Part shown: positions 43,505 to 54,700 of the stretch, in pieces
How positions within the stretch are numbered: position 1 is the stretch's first letter
How the letters are laid out: each line of letters begins with the position of its first letter
Assembly: GCF_050003625.1 (NCBI RefSeq)
Contig: NC_134398.1
Location: forward strand, 111,514,145-111,578,144
DNA: 64,000 bases
Origin: Haematobia irritans
Taxonomy: Eukaryota > Arthropoda > Insecta > Diptera > Muscidae
Reading direction: 5' to 3'
Notes under the pieces: generated by a model
What the model was told of the DNA's origin: nothing
The model's input: the letters and a program-made list of their open reading frames with translations, nothing else
Databases searched by the model: none
Program-made: the position numbers and the translations under genes

Positions 43505-43627
43505 ATCTAGAATAGAATGGGCGTTAAATAGCTTTGGATCATTCAAATCCCCCGGACCTGATGGAATTACTCCGGCGGAGTTACACGCAGTTACTGACAA
43601 AATTATTCGCTGGTTGTCGGCGATATA

Positions 43628-44560
43628 AAGGGTGATTTGTTAAGAGCTTGATAACTTTTTTTTTTTAAAAACGCATAAAATTTGCAAAATCTCATCGGTT
43701 CTTTATTTGAAACGTTAGATTGGTCCATGACATTTACTTTTTGAAGATAATTTCATTTAAATGTTGACCGCGGCTGCGTCTTAGGTGGTCCATTCGGAAA
43801 GTCCAATTTTGGGCAACTTTTTCGAGCATTTCGGCCGGAATAGCCCGAATTTCTTCGGAAATGTTGTCTTCCAAAGCTGGAATAGTTGCTGGCTTATTTC
43901 TGTAGACTTTAGACTTGACGTAGCCCCACAAAAAATAGTCTAAAGGCGTCAAATCGCATGATCTTGGTGGCCAACTTACCGGTCCATTTCTTGAGATGAA
44001 TTGTTCTCCGAAGTTTTCCCTCAAAATGACCATAGAATCGCGAGCTGTGTGGCATGTAGCGCCATCTTGTTGAAACCACATGTCAACCAAGTTCAGTTCT
44101 TCCATTTTTGGCAACAAAAAGTTTGTTAGCATCGAACGATAGCGATCGCCATTCACCGTAACGTTGCGTCCAACAGCATCTTTGAAAAAATACGGTCCAA
44201 TGATTCCACCAGCGTACAAACCACACCAAACAGTGCATTTTTCGGGATGCATGGGCAGTTCTTGAACGGCTTCTGGTTGCTCTTCACTCCAAATGCGGCA
44301 ATTTTGCTTATTTACGTAGCCATTCAACCAGAAATGAGCCTCATCGCTGAACAAAATTTGTCGATAAAAAAGCGGATTTTCTGCCAACTTTTCTAGGGCC
44401 CATTCACTAAAAATTCGACGTTGTGGCTCGTTAGTAAGTCTATTCATGATGAAATGTCAAAGCATACTGAGCATCTTTCTCTTTGACACCATGTCTGAAA
44501 TCCCACGTGATCTGTCAAATACTAATGCATGAAAATCCTAACCTCAAAAGAATCACCCTT
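43628..44560 (-). mobile_element. DD41D mariner-like element, copy 1 (inside LOA ORF2)
   Basis: 933 bp between aagggtgatttgttaagagc and, inverse, aagggtgattcttttgaggt. TA is duplicated (43626-43627, 44561-44562), and removal restores the LOA frame. It is internally deleted: the N-terminal DNA-binding part of the transposase is missing. Confidence 0.92.
43734..44447 (-). CDS. DD41D mariner-like transposase, N-terminally truncated (237 codons)
   Basis: The frame is open from MNRLTNEPQRRIFSEWALEK to NEIIFKK. The catalytic acids are D35 (ILFSDEAHFW), D128 (MWFQQDGATCHTA) and D170 (CDLTPLDYFLWGY); 41 residues lie between the second and third, the spacing of the rosa/DD41D group of the Tc1-mariner superfamily (known). 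About 110-130 N-terminal residues with the helix-turn-helix domains that bind the ends are absent, so it cannot act as a complete transposase. The catalytic core is intact and differs from copy 2 at only three residues, so the copies are young or were recently copied by a full-length relative. Confidence 0.88.
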   Translation of the reverse strand: MNRLTNEPQRRIFSEWALEKLAENPLFYRQILFSDEAHFWLNGYVNKQNCRIWSEEQPEAVQELPMHPEKCTVWCGLYAGGIIGPYFFKDAVGRNVTVNGDRYRSMLTNFLLPKMEELNLVDMWFQQDGATCHTARDSMVILRENFGEQFISRNGPVSWPPRSCDLTPLDYFLWGYVKSKVYRNKPATIPALEDNISEEIRAIPAEMLEKVAQNWTFRMDHLRRSRGQHLNEIIFKK

Positions 44561-46617
44561 TATAAAGGATGTATCAACTTATCATATATCCCACGAAAGT
44601 GGAGGGAAACAAAAGTCGTTTTCATACCTAAAGCGGGAAAAGCCTCTCACTCGAGGGCGAAGGATTTCCGACCAATCAGCTTATCATCATTCCTACTTAA
44701 GACTCTGGAGAGAATGATAGATATTTATCTTAGAACTAGCATCGATTCAAGTTTGCTCTCGAAACTACAACATGCATACTCGAAGGGCAGGACTACTGAG
44801 ACCGCACTACATGAACTAGTCAGCTTTATTGAAAGCCCACTATCTGTCAAAGAATACACAATCGTGGCGTTTCTAGACATCGAAGGGGCGTTCAATAATG
44901 TCCATCCGAGCTCGATATTAAATGGACTGACAACTCTGAATGTTGATCCATGTATACTCAGGCTGTTAGACGAACTGCTAATGAAGAGACGTATTTCAGC
45001 CACACTAGGACAAGCAAACATACAAAGGTATGTGAACAGAGGCACTCCCCAAGGAGGAGTTCTATCACCTCTTCTTTGGAATGTTGCTATAAATAACCTT
45101 CTGGTTACTCTAGAAAAAGAAAGGATAAAAGTGGTGACATACGCAGATGATGTGGGTCTGGCAGTCAGGGGAAAATTCCCATCCACAATCAGAGATATTA
45201 TTCAGAGGGCCCTGACTGAGAAATGGGCGAAAGACAATGGTCTTGGGGTAAATCCTGCAAAGACAGAATTAGTCATGTACTGCAAAGATCGCAAAACTCC
45301 CACGGTTAGGCCTATTTCCTTAGGGGTTATTGAAATTCCCTTTGGTGAGTGTGCAAAATACCTTGGCGTTATTTTCGACAGGAAGCTGCACTTTAAGGTT
45401 AATATTGAAGAAAGGGCGAGAAAAGCAACTGTAGCTTTGTACTCGTGCAAAAAGGCAATAGGAAAAAAGTGGGGACTAAAACCAAAAATTGTGCTTTGGC
45501 TATACACGGCAGTGGTTACACCTATAATGCTATATGGTGTTGTAGTCTGGTGGCCGGCACTTCAGAAACCGACTTGTTTAGATAAAGTTCAGCGTATGGC
45601 GAGTGTGTGTATCAGGCGCATTCAGCAGGACAGGAACAAATTCCCTTAATGTCATGCTGCATCTATTGCCTTTAGACATTTTGGCCAAACAGTCAGCTGC
45701 AACAACGGCTGTGCGGTTGCGCTAGCTATCGCTGTGTTCGGAAAAAGGTAACGTCACAGTTCGGTCCTCAAAATAGTGCCAGATGTGCCTAACGTAGTGG
45801 ATTATACTTTGGCGATTCCACTTTTCGACAAAAAGTTTGAGACTCTAATCCCCAACAGTGAGGCGTGGTGCACACAGACCCCGGGGAATGAAGAATATAT
45901 AGATTTCTACACTGATGGGGTTCGGAGTATATTCTAATGATCTGGAACTTCGAATAGCGAAAAGATTACCTAATCACTGTAGTGTTTTTCAGGCTGAAAT
46001 ATTAGCAATAAGAGAGGTGGCGAATTGGCTGAGAAGTAATGTTCCAAAAAATGTGGGGATTAATATATACTCAGACAGTCAACCTGCAATAAAATCCTTG
46101 GACTCTGTGTTCCTCAACTCGAAAACGGCACCAACGACACCAAGCAAATATGGCCCCATTTCAACTTAAACCGCACACTAGATATGCTAATGTTCTCGAG
46201 ACGTCAGATATCACTCCTGATATCTGCTATAACGGGTCGCTGCCTGATAGGCGATCTTGCAAGGTGCGAAGTATAATGACTATTGTATGAGCTGTCATGA
46301 TGCGGAGGAAAATGAATCAATTAAACACCTCTTGCGTGAGTGTCCTGCATTTTGTGTAAAGCGCAAGCAACTTTTAGGAGCATATACCTTCAGATTACTG
46401 GCGGATCTGGAAAACGTTAACTTAAGCAGTCTGCTAATGTTTTTGGAACAATCTGGTTGGTTCAGCGAAGAAAAATAATCGAAAAGGTTCAGCGGTTAAA
46501 AAGTAGAAGTGCCCATATATAATAGGTACTTTTAGTTAATGTGGTATCACAATGGACTGAATTGTCTAAGTGAGCCTGAATCTTAATCGGGCTGCCACTT
46601 TAACCTAACCTAACCTA

Positions 46618-47164
46618 GGAATAGTTCATTAACTAGAAAAAGGCATGGAATTTTACTAAACTGTTTTCTTCGCTGAGTATAAGAATTTTCTACTGAACAA
46701 GAAAATTTTATTCACTGATAACAAAGCATTCGTAAAAATAAACAAAATATGAACTATAACCAAGTTTCCTCAAATTTAGTAAAAATTTTTTATAAAATGA
46801 TAATTCTGACTTCCTTTATTATAGAAAGCTTATCATACATACGAGTAACACTTGGCATAGAAAAATATTTTAGTTCATTCGTACTAAGAAGTATTCAATT
46901 CTTTTAAAACTTAAGGAGACACACTTGTTAGAATATAGGAAATTTTCCTATATTTCTTTTATCTACCTGTAATCGATAACTATCATCGATGTAATCGGTA
47001 TGTTTGCGCATGGGTTGTTTTTTTAGTTGGAATCGCGTTGTTATGGTATACGGAGGGATTGTTATTAAATAATAATATAATAAATAACAAATAAAATTAT
47101 AAAATATTTGTTATTTTAAATTAGTGAGAAAAAATTATGTTTAGTGAGAAAAAATTATGTTATT
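46618..47164. other. AT-rich spacer
   Basis: No frame or repeat recognised in ~550 bp, apart from a short atcgataactatcatcgat inverted stretch near 46972-46992 and a small direct duplication (agtgagaaaaaattatgtt) at 47123-47160. Confidence 0.4.
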
Positions 47165-48290
47165 GATTTTGGAAGAAATCGGTTCAGATTTAGATATAGC
47201 TCCCATATATATATTTCGCCCGATATGGACTTATATGGCCCCAGAAGCCAGAGTTTTGCCCTAATTTGCTTAAAATTTTGCACAAGAAGAACAATTAGTA
47301 CTATAGTCAAGTGTGTTATTGAAATCGGTTCAGATTTAGATATAGCTCCCATATATATATTTCGCCCGATATGGACTTATATGGCCCCAGAAGCCAGAGT
47401 TTTAACCTAATTTGCTTAAAATTTTGCACAAGAAGAACAATTAGTACTGTAGTCAAGTGTGCCAAATTTTATTGAAATCGGTTCAGATTTAGATATAGCT
47501 CCCATATATATCTTTCGCCCGATATGGACTAATACGGTCCCAGAAGCCAGAGTTTTACCCCAATTTGGTTGAAATTTTGCACAGGGAGTAGAATTAGCAT
47601 TATTGCTATGCGTGCCAAATTTGGTTGAAATCGGTTCAGATTTAGATATTGTTCCCATATATAGCTTTCGGCCGATTTACACTCATTTGACCATAGAGGC
47701 CAATTTTTTGCTCCGATTTAGTTGAAATTTTGTACAGGGAGGGAATTTTGCACAGGGAGTAGAATAAGCATTGTTGCTATGCGTGCCAAATTTGGTTAAA
47801 ATCGGTTCAGATTTAGATATAGCTCCCATATATATGTTTTTCTGATTTCGACAAAAATGGTCAAAATACCAACATTTTCCTTGTAAAATCGCCACTGCTT
47901 AGTCGAAAAGTTGTAAAAATGACTCTAATTTTCCTAAACTTCTAATACATGTATATCGAGCGATAAATCATAAATAAACTTTTTCGAAGTTTCCTTGAAA
48001 TTGCTTCAGATTTAAACGTTTCCCATATTTTTTTTTTTTAATAAAATTGTGTTCCACCCTAGTGCATTAGCCGACTTCAATTTTGAGTCTATAGATTTTG
48101 TAGAAGTCTATCAAATTCTGTTCAGATCGATTGATATTTAAATGTATGTATTTGGGACAAACCTTTATATATAGCCCCCAACATATTTGACGGATGTGAT
48201 ATGGTATCGAAAATTTAGATCTACAAAGTGGTGCAGGGTATAATATAGTCGGCCCCGCCCGACTTTAGACTTTCCTTACTTGTTTAAATT
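47165..48290 (-). repeat. AT-rich muscoid-type repeat with ~158-bp tandem units
   Basis: At least four units start at about 47177, 47328, 47478 and 47630 with atcggttcagatttagatat then agctcccatat. The first two are nearly identical. The terminal part (48180-48285) has the ggtgcagggtataatatagt and cggccccgcccgactttaga sequence seen in other copies. Orientation is opposite to 34656-36076. No protein. Confidence 0.85.
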
Positions 48291-48443
48291 AATTAAATTA
48301 TAAATATAAAATGGTCCCCAATCATTTCCTTAGATGTTTTCCATTCATTATTTCACAAGACTTTATAAAAATATAATCGTCTTCATACAGATTTTTGTAC
48401 TCTTAATTTTGTGTTTTGGTGAAAAATACGAACATAGTACTCA
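48291..48443 (-). mobile_element. AGGTGAGTACTATGTTC MITE fragment
   Basis: Read in reverse from 48443 it begins aggtgagtactatgttcgta and matches 29887-30010 for ~110 bp. Its other end is lost where the muscoid-type repeat begins. Confidence 0.7.
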
Positions 48444-48609
48444 CCTTAAAATCGTCATTTTTTCACGATTACTTTTCTTTAATAATCCATTTTAAGGAAT
48501 ACAAACTATGTGAAAATTTGCTTTGGGCTATTCCCCATCAAGTTATTATGAAATCTGCAAAAAATGTGTATAATTTTATGCATTTTTTACTGATTTAGTT
48601 TTCACTTTA
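48444..48609. other. Left flank of the MITE, part of another inverted-repeat element
   Basis: taaaatcgtcattttttcac at 48443-48463 is repeated in inverse at 49046-49066 (gtgaaaaaatgacgatttta). The two flank the MITE at 48610-49040 and probably are ends or arms of an older element. Confidence 0.5.
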
Positions 48610-49040
48610 AGGCCGGTACTATGTTCATTCTTGCGAAAAATTTTTATGGGAACCATTATTTCGCACATAGAAAGCGGCGTTTTTTTAGGTAGCTTGGAGC
48701 GCTATTTTACAGGGAGCGATATTGGATTAAGTTGGTGGTGTTGCTTGTTTTTACAAAATAACATTTTATTTTTCCTTGGGCAATTGATCTGCTATTCCTT
48801 TGATCCTTTGTATAGTTTCGGAACAAAAATATGGTCCGTGTTTGATTTATAAACCCGCACAAATAGTTTTTAATAAATAAATTATTTCTTAATTCACATT
48901 GCAAATGGCGCCGTGCTATAAACGTCAGTTTTTCAACACGAAAAAACATAGTATCACAAATGGAAAAAATTTCGCAAATTTTTCGCATTTTTTGGTTTTG
49001 TATGGAGTTTCAACGCGAAAACCGAACAGAGTACCGGCCT
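48610..49040. mobile_element. Harbinger-like MITE (AGGCCGGTACTATGTTC family), intact copy
   Basis: 431 bp with ends aggccggtactatgttcatt and, inverse, aggccggtactctgttcggt; TTA duplicated (48607-48609, 49041-49043). Left and right halves differ, so it is the normal form of the palindromic copy at 31573-33025. Confidence 0.87.
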
Positions 49041-49955
49041 TTAGTGAAAAAATGACGATTTTAGCGGCTAAACTCGAACTTAATACTCACCTTAAAGAAA
49101 GAAAACAGCAACAGAATAACAACCTCTTCATTCGTCTTCATTTTGGAATCTTCAATTAACAGGTAACATTCAGTGACGCTAACCTTTTGTGAAAAAATTG
49201 GTTTATGCTTTTTAATATTAATCGTTACGCAGCATCTTATTAAAAGTGAAAGGAACAAGAAGAAGAAAAGCATTACGTTTTACAGTTGGTAATTTTATAT
49301 GGAAATTGGAAATAGTGAAATAATAAACTAATATTTCAAGGCCAGTCGATGGTGTTAATTCTTAATAAATATATATATATAATTTATATTTAAAAAAACA
49401 TGTGTTTTATTGAAGAAAAAATGCCTATATAAATAAAAAAAACTGTATTTAAAAACGAATGTAAAGCAGTTCTAATTTGGAAGTAAAAGGTTTACCACAA
49501 ATATGTAAGATATGTCCAAATTAATGAAAAAAGTTCAATAAAATCAATCCATATATGAATTCAATTCAGTTACATTTTTTCATTCCGTAGTATAGTGGTA
49601 CATAAATATAGGAAAATGCTAACTAATATATGGAATGCATTCTACCTAATTTCTACGAAAATCACATCGTTCAAACAAATAAAAATGTCTTTGGCGCTAT
49701 ACGAAGTTTAACTTTCTTCACAATGAGTTCATTTTAACTTAAAGAAGTGGTCACTTTTTGTGTAGTTAAATTTTATTATGTTTTGGAAATTTTCCACAGC
49801 CAAATGATTTTTTCCTTGTTTTAAGTATGTATCAAACATTTTATGAACCAAACGTGGGTATAAAGTTCAGTGATCGTACATATAAGTTCAATATGAACTA
49901 ACGCAAAAGAATTTTTTAGTTCGGTTCTCAAAAGTTGTCAGAATGAACTAATGTA
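49041..49955. other. AT-rich region without a gene
   Basis: It includes a MITE-end fragment (gaacttaatactcaccttaa, 49077-49096) and AT-rich sequence with a (ta)n tract near 49368-49380. No frame is convincing. Confidence 0.4.
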
Positions 49956-49998
49956 CACTGGTAGAAAAAAGGCGGTACGTGGCCATTACCGTTTGGTA
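49956..49998. mobile_element. CAC-ended transposon terminus, 43-bp fragment
   Basis: cactggtagaaaaaaggcgg and the next ~20 bp equal, in inverse, the right end of 14544-17023. The DD41D element at 49999 is inserted in it; beyond that insertion the similarity does not continue. Confidence 0.8.
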
Positions 49999-50931
49999 AA
50001 GGGTGATTTGTTAAGAGCTTGATAACTTTTTTAAAAAAAAAACGCATAAAATTTGCAAAATCTCATCGGTTCTTTATTTGAAACGTTAGATTGGTCCATG
50101 ACATTTACTTTTTGAAGATAATTTCATTTAAATGTTGACCGCGGCTGCGTCTTAGGTGGTCCATTCGGAAAGTCCAATTTTGGGCAACTTTTTCGAGCAT
50201 TTCGGCCGGAATAGCCCGAATTTCTTCGGAAATGTTGTCTTCCAAAGCTGGAATAGTTGCTGGCTTATTTCTGTAGACTTTAGACTTGACGTAGCCCCAC
50301 AAAAAATAGTCTAAAGGCGTCAAATCGCATGATCTTGGTGGCCAACTTACCGGTCCATTTCTTGAGATGAATTGTTCTCCGAAGTTTTCCCTCAAAATGG
50401 CCATAGAATCGCGAGCTGTGTGGCATGTAGCGCCATCTTGTTGAAACCACATGTCAACCAAGTTCAGTTCTTCCATTTTTGGCAACAAAAAGTTTGTTAG
50501 CATCGCACGATAGCGATCGCCACTCACCGTAACGTTGCGTCCAACAGCATCTTTGAAAAAATACGGTCCAATGATTCCACCAGCGTACAAACCACACCAA
50601 ACAGTGCATTTTTCGGGATGCATGGGCAGTTCTTGAACGGCTTCTGGTTGCTCTTCACTCCAAATGCGGCAATTTTGCTTATTTACGTAGCCATTCAACC
50701 AGAAATGAGCCTCATCGCTGAACAAAATTTGTCGATAAAAAAGCGGATTTTCTGCCAACTTTTCTAGGGCCCATTCACTGAAAATTCGACGTTGTGGCTC
50801 GTTAGTAAGTCTATTCATGATGAAATGTCAAAGCATACTGAGCATCATTCTCTTTGACTGCATGTCTGAAATCCCACGTGATCTGTCAAATACTAATGCA
50901 TGAAAATCCTAACCTCAAAAGAATCACCCTT
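49999..50931 (-). mobile_element. DD41D mariner-like element, copy 2
   Basis: Again 933 bp with the same ends, TA at 49997-49998 and 50932-50933. It has the same internal deletion as copy 1 and near-identical sequence. Confidence 0.92.
50105..50818 (-). CDS. DD41D transposase, N-terminally truncated, copy 2
   Basis: This 237-codon open frame is the same product as at 43734-44447, with substitutions at residues 99 (Ser for Asn), 105 (Ala for Ser) and 140 (Ala for Val). D35, D128 and D170 are kept. Because both copies lack the same N-terminal part and keep an open catalytic core, the deleted form itself seems to have been mobilised, presumably by a full-length transposase elsewhere. Whether the truncated protein is made is unknown; the first Met is simply the first in the frame. 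Confidence 0.87.
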   Translation of the reverse strand: MNRLTNEPQRRIFSEWALEKLAENPLFYRQILFSDEAHFWLNGYVNKQNCRIWSEEQPEAVQELPMHPEKCTVWCGLYAGGIIGPYFFKDAVGRNVTVSGDRYRAMLTNFLLPKMEELNLVDMWFQQDGATCHTARDSMAILRENFGEQFISRNGPVSWPPRSCDLTPLDYFLWGYVKSKVYRNKPATIPALEDNISEEIRAIPAEMLEKVAQNWTFRMDHLRRSRGQHLNEIIFKK

Positions 50932-50933
50932 TA

Positions 50934-51784
50934 TTTGTCTTTCTGTTTGGTTAATTTGTGTTTATTTTCTTTTGTTAAAGTTAATTTCCCTGAAGACGGA
51001 CAACGATGGTGTTCGAAATATTGGAAAAAAATTAAAAATAAAACACTATAAAAAACTAAGATTTTATTTTGTTTTATTACAACATGACCTCAAGCCTTAC
51101 AAACTCTACAAATAATTATACTAAAAGGTCAACCATACAACAACTACAATAAAATAATTATATAAATACCCATCACAATATTAGCAGCTACTAACAGCAA
51201 AAGTCCTGCCTTGGTATTTATGAGATTGGTTAACTGTTGATATAGGCTTGCAATATACATTGTGTTTACGAACTTGGGCTGAAGATGTGATGCCATCATG
51301 CAAGATATTCTTAAGAAAAATCGATTCCAGTCTCGTATCTTCTTTTAAGCCATTTAATTCAGAGGATTACAATGAGCATTCTCATGATCCATAGTCACAT
51401 ATGGTTCTAAACGTGGTGCCAATTCTCCAATAGTTGGTCAGAAATAAAGATTGTGATGTGAGAAATGAAGAACGTGGAAGACCAACAAAAAAGTTTGAAG
51501 ATGCGGATATTGAATGGAGATGACACCTTGAGCCAAAAGCAAATGCTAGCAATTTTAAATATTGCCCAACAAACAATGGGAAATATTCAAATAATGGATT
51601 AATATAAATTATCGTATTTATTTGTGTGTGCAAAAAAGATCTTAATTTCACATTTGATGCCAATTGAACTCTATATTTCAAATTTAAGGCAATGTCTGTC
51701 CTATGTTTAATAAATAAAATAATTATATAAATACCCATCACAATATTAGCAGCTACCAACAGTTTTCAGTATATGTATTTGTAG
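50934..51784. other. Unclassified region with a ~50-bp direct repeat
   Basis: ataaaataattatataaata then cccatcacaatattagcagc occurs at about 51149-51193 and again at 51715-51759, ~570 bp apart. The repeats may bound a decayed element. No coding was recognised. Confidence 0.4.
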
Positions 51785-52004
51785 ATAAGTAAAGAAAGTT
51801 CAAAGTCGGACGGAGCTCATTGTAGTATACCCTTCAACACATTGTGGACCAAAACTATTGAAGCCACCTCCTTTAAATTTTTTATCTATAATTTTTTCGA
51901 CAATTTCGCAAAAATGCATTCATGATTCATCAGTCGATATATATGTATTAGAGGTATAGAAACATTTGAGTCATTTTTACAAATTTTTTACTTATATTTG
52001 CTAC
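51785..52004 (+). repeat. Start of an AT-rich muscoid-type repeat copy
   Basis: ataagtaaagaaagttcaaa and gtcggacggagctcattgta match the first 60 bp of 34656 with divergence; the copy fades into the array that follows. Confidence 0.65.
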
Positions 52005-52410
52005 AGAAATAAAATTTTGACAAAATTTTCTATAGAAATAAAATGTTGAACAAAATATGTATAGAAATAAAATTTAAAGAAAAATTTCTATAGATATAAA
52101 ATTTTGACAAAATTTTCTATAGAAATAAATTTTTGAAAAAATTATTAATAAAAACAAATTTTTGAAAAAAATGTTATAAAGTAAATAAAATTTAGCAACA
52201 TTGCAAAGTTTTCTATAGAAATAAAATTTTGCAAAATTTTCTATAGAAATAAAATTTTTGCAAAATTTTCTATTGAAATAAAATTTTGACAAATTTTTTT
52301 ATAGAAATAAAATTTTTACAAAATTTTCTATAGAAATAAAAGTTTTACAAAATTTTCTATAGAAATAAAATTTTTACAAAATTTTCTATAGAAATAAATT
52401 TTGAAAAAAA
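52005..52410. repeat. Tandem array of ~29-bp units
   Basis: About 13 degenerate units with core ttctatagaaataaaatttt followed by gacaaaa. Unit length varies by a few bases. Such arrays often extend the internal part of muscoid-type repeats. Confidence 0.85.
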
Positions 52411-53942
52411 AAATCTGGCAATATTCGCCATATGTATATGGTTTTATAATAAAATTAAAAAAAATAAAATTGATTGTTCGAAATATATCAAATAAATTGT
52501 TTTGATGGTGGACATCAAAGGCCTGCACAAGCCTATTCGAAGTAATCGATGTTCTAGTGAAGGCAATACACTCCACGAATACTTCGAATACTTCGATTAA
52601 TGAATAAAACAAAACCACTGTAAAGCGATTACAGTGTCAAGCATTGCAGAGCCATAACATTCAAAAGGAATCGTTTTACAGTTCTTTTCAATATTTTGGT
52701 TTTGAAGTAATCGTCACGATACGAGTAAATCAAAACATTTTTAGTGAAGATAGAATACTTTGCATTAGCAACGACGAAACTTCGTATGAGACACGAAGTA
52801 ACTATCAAACAAAAGCCAAACACAATCGTCGATCAGTTGATTGGCAGAAGTCAATGAATGCAGGCTGTGAGCGGGTCTGTGCTTTTTATTGTATGTGCCA
52901 ACAATAAACAAAATAGGAATGGTGTGTATGTGTGTGTAGCATACTATTATAGTTGAGAAAACGAAATAACTTCATCTACACAGAAATGGAAATTATAAAA
53001 CGAATGCATTTGGAATTCCGATTACATTCGAATACTTCAAAACATTGTTGGGTGTTTGCTTTACTGGGTTCTATTTGTTTTGGTTCACAATGTGCAAGGT
53101 TTCTATTTCACTCGTTTGAGAAATGGACACTGAAGTTACTACTCGAACTACTGTGTGGCGTGTGCTTGAAGTATTCGCTTGTGTATTCGTTGCAGAGGTT
53201 TGGTGGACATTAATATGGATTGATTCAACCCATCTGCTAGTCTAACATTTTAGGAAACATAAAATGACCTCCTTAATTGGAAGTTGCTTTTCATTTACAT
53301 TACATACATTTATCGAATGAATAACGCAATGGAAACGATTTTGCATAAAAGCTTGTTTAATTACAAAAATGTGAAGTGTTTTAAAAAATTTAGTTTAGCC
53401 GGAGTCGGAGTTGAGCAAACTTTTTACAACTCCGACTCCAGCAAAATCTTCCGACCCCGACTACACAGCCTTGGTTTCGACGTTTGTGCAATTTCATAAA
53501 AATAAAATATTTGTTTTTAATTTGTATGTACACGGTTTTTATTTGGAAGTCATTGAAATTCAACAAAACAATGTAGGTCTATTAATATACGTGATGGCAT
53601 ATAAAGGAAATATGACATAAAGGAAACACCAGTAGAACAACCCCATTCATTCTTGTGGAATTGTTTATGATGAGGTAATATTCAGTGACGCTAACCTTTA
53701 GGGGAAAACTCTTTTATGATCTTCTATTCGTAGGGATTGAAATCCGAAAAGGAGGTCAAAATAGTTACGGCAGCAACTTAACTGGAAAGTAGAAACAATG
53801 GATGAGAATAAATAATTTTACTTTAATATTCATTTAATTTTATATATCCTATTACATGTATTAATAAAATAATATTGTAATGTCAGTAGATGCTGGTATG
53901 ATTCGTAATAAATATAACTGATAGAATATAAATATAAAATAA
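52411..53942. other. 1.5 kb without a recognised gene
   Basis: AT-rich sequence with several short frames, none recognisable. A hairpin ggagtcggagttg / caactccgactcc lies at 53402-53443. A (gtgt)n tract is at 52921-52938. Confidence 0.35.
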
Positions 53943-54700
53943 AACAAGTAAGTAAAGTCTGAAGTCGGGCAGGACCGACTATTATATCCTTCACCACGAT
54001 GAACACCAAAATTTGTGTTACCATCTCAACTCCCTCAAATTTGTTGGGAGTTATTATGAAGGTTTATAATCCCATATTGAAATATTTATATCTTAAGGCC
54101 GGTATGCACTTCTAGCGAAAAATTTCATTTGCATTGCTATTTATGCTAACGAAATTTTCGGTAGCGTTCAATTTCGTAAGCTGGTACGCACCTCTAATGA
54201 AAATAACAGGGTTGTCAAAAGCACATTTTGGCAGCAAACATTTAATTTATTACAATCATTGTGTGCGTAAAAGTTTTAAAAGGTCTGTAAATAATAAACA
54301 ATTTATTTGAGGAATATTTGGAACATATATTAACAATTTTTAAAAGCGATTAGCTGGTTTAAAATTTGTGTACACAGCCCTGTTTTTTTGTTGTAGACTT
54401 AAATACATTTTTGCTACCGAAAATTTCGCTAGAGGTGCATACCGGCCTTTAGAAGATATTGAGACAATTTTTTGTACAAAATCTCTAGAATTAAAATTTA
54501 AAGCGGCTAACGTCCTGGGATGAAACACAATGATAGAAAAAAAGTATAGGAAATATAAACCAAAAGCAATTTTAATGCATTTGTACAAAAGAGCATTTAT
54601 GATTTAACGGGCGATTCATATGTATTCGGAATAAATGACAATTTGAGTAATATTAATAATATTTATTATTTGATTTTCTTCGACATTTTTATGTTATTAT
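53943..54700 (+). repeat. AT-rich muscoid-type repeat, truncated copy split by a MITE
   Basis: Starts aaacaagtaagtaaagtctg and gtcgggcaggaccgacta; the part after the MITE (54452-54660) matches 34780-35010. It ends before the tandem units. Confidence 0.75.
54096..54448. mobile_element. Harbinger-like MITE (AGGCCGGTATGC family), copy C
   Basis: 353 bp, TTA duplicated (54093-54095, 54449-54451). It lacks ~11 bp near the left end relative to copy A. Confidence 0.88.

Larger units (their letters stand above)
42250..46478 (+). pseudogene. LOA LINE ORF2: endonuclease, reverse transcriptase, RNase H (broken)
   Basis: The start is the ATG at 42250 (MVLRILQINLHHCKAA), an AP endonuclease N-terminus with IVLIQEPYVY. 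A TAG interrupts it at about 42414. After CDANG the endonuclease lacks roughly 25 residues and resumes at GDAPTFVTKN, ending SDHRYI. The frame shifts near 43056, is split by a 65-bp insertion (43440-43504) and a mariner (43628-44560), and resumes as RT at 44563-45649: KDFRPISLSS, HAYSKGRTTETAL, FLDIEGAFNNV, RGTPQGGVLSP and YADD. RNase H follows after frameshifts (IDFYTDGV, FQAEILAIREV, IYSDSQPAIKS; 45890-46130). The end carries C-x2-C..HLLRECPAF (46290-46355). Confidence 0.85.
40952..46617 (+). mobile_element. LOA-clade LINE, with intact ORF1 and broken ORF2
   Basis: The element runs from about 40952 (ttaggttaggtctatcaacc) to its 3' tail taacctaacctaaccta (46602-46617), 5.67 kb including a 933-bp mariner and a 65-bp self-insertion. 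Order: ORF1, ORF2 (endonuclease, RT, RNase H, C-terminal Cys/His motif), short 3' UTR. RNase H after RT and the ORF1 type point to LOA (Loa, Bilbo, Trim relatives). The last ~75 bp match the SINE at 12411-12762. No target duplication was found. Confidence 0.85.

Noticed and set aside
47144..47895. Several frames with repeated peptides such as IAPIYIF or MGAISKSEPIS
   Set aside because: By-products of the ~158-bp tandem units, present in both strands and frames.
52005..52410. CRISPR-like array
   Set aside because: Units are contiguous, degenerate and without unique spacers; this is eukaryotic minisatellite DNA.
53402..53443. ggagtcggagttg hairpin as a terminator
   Set aside because: No transcript context; a simple-sequence inverted repeat in eukaryotic DNA.
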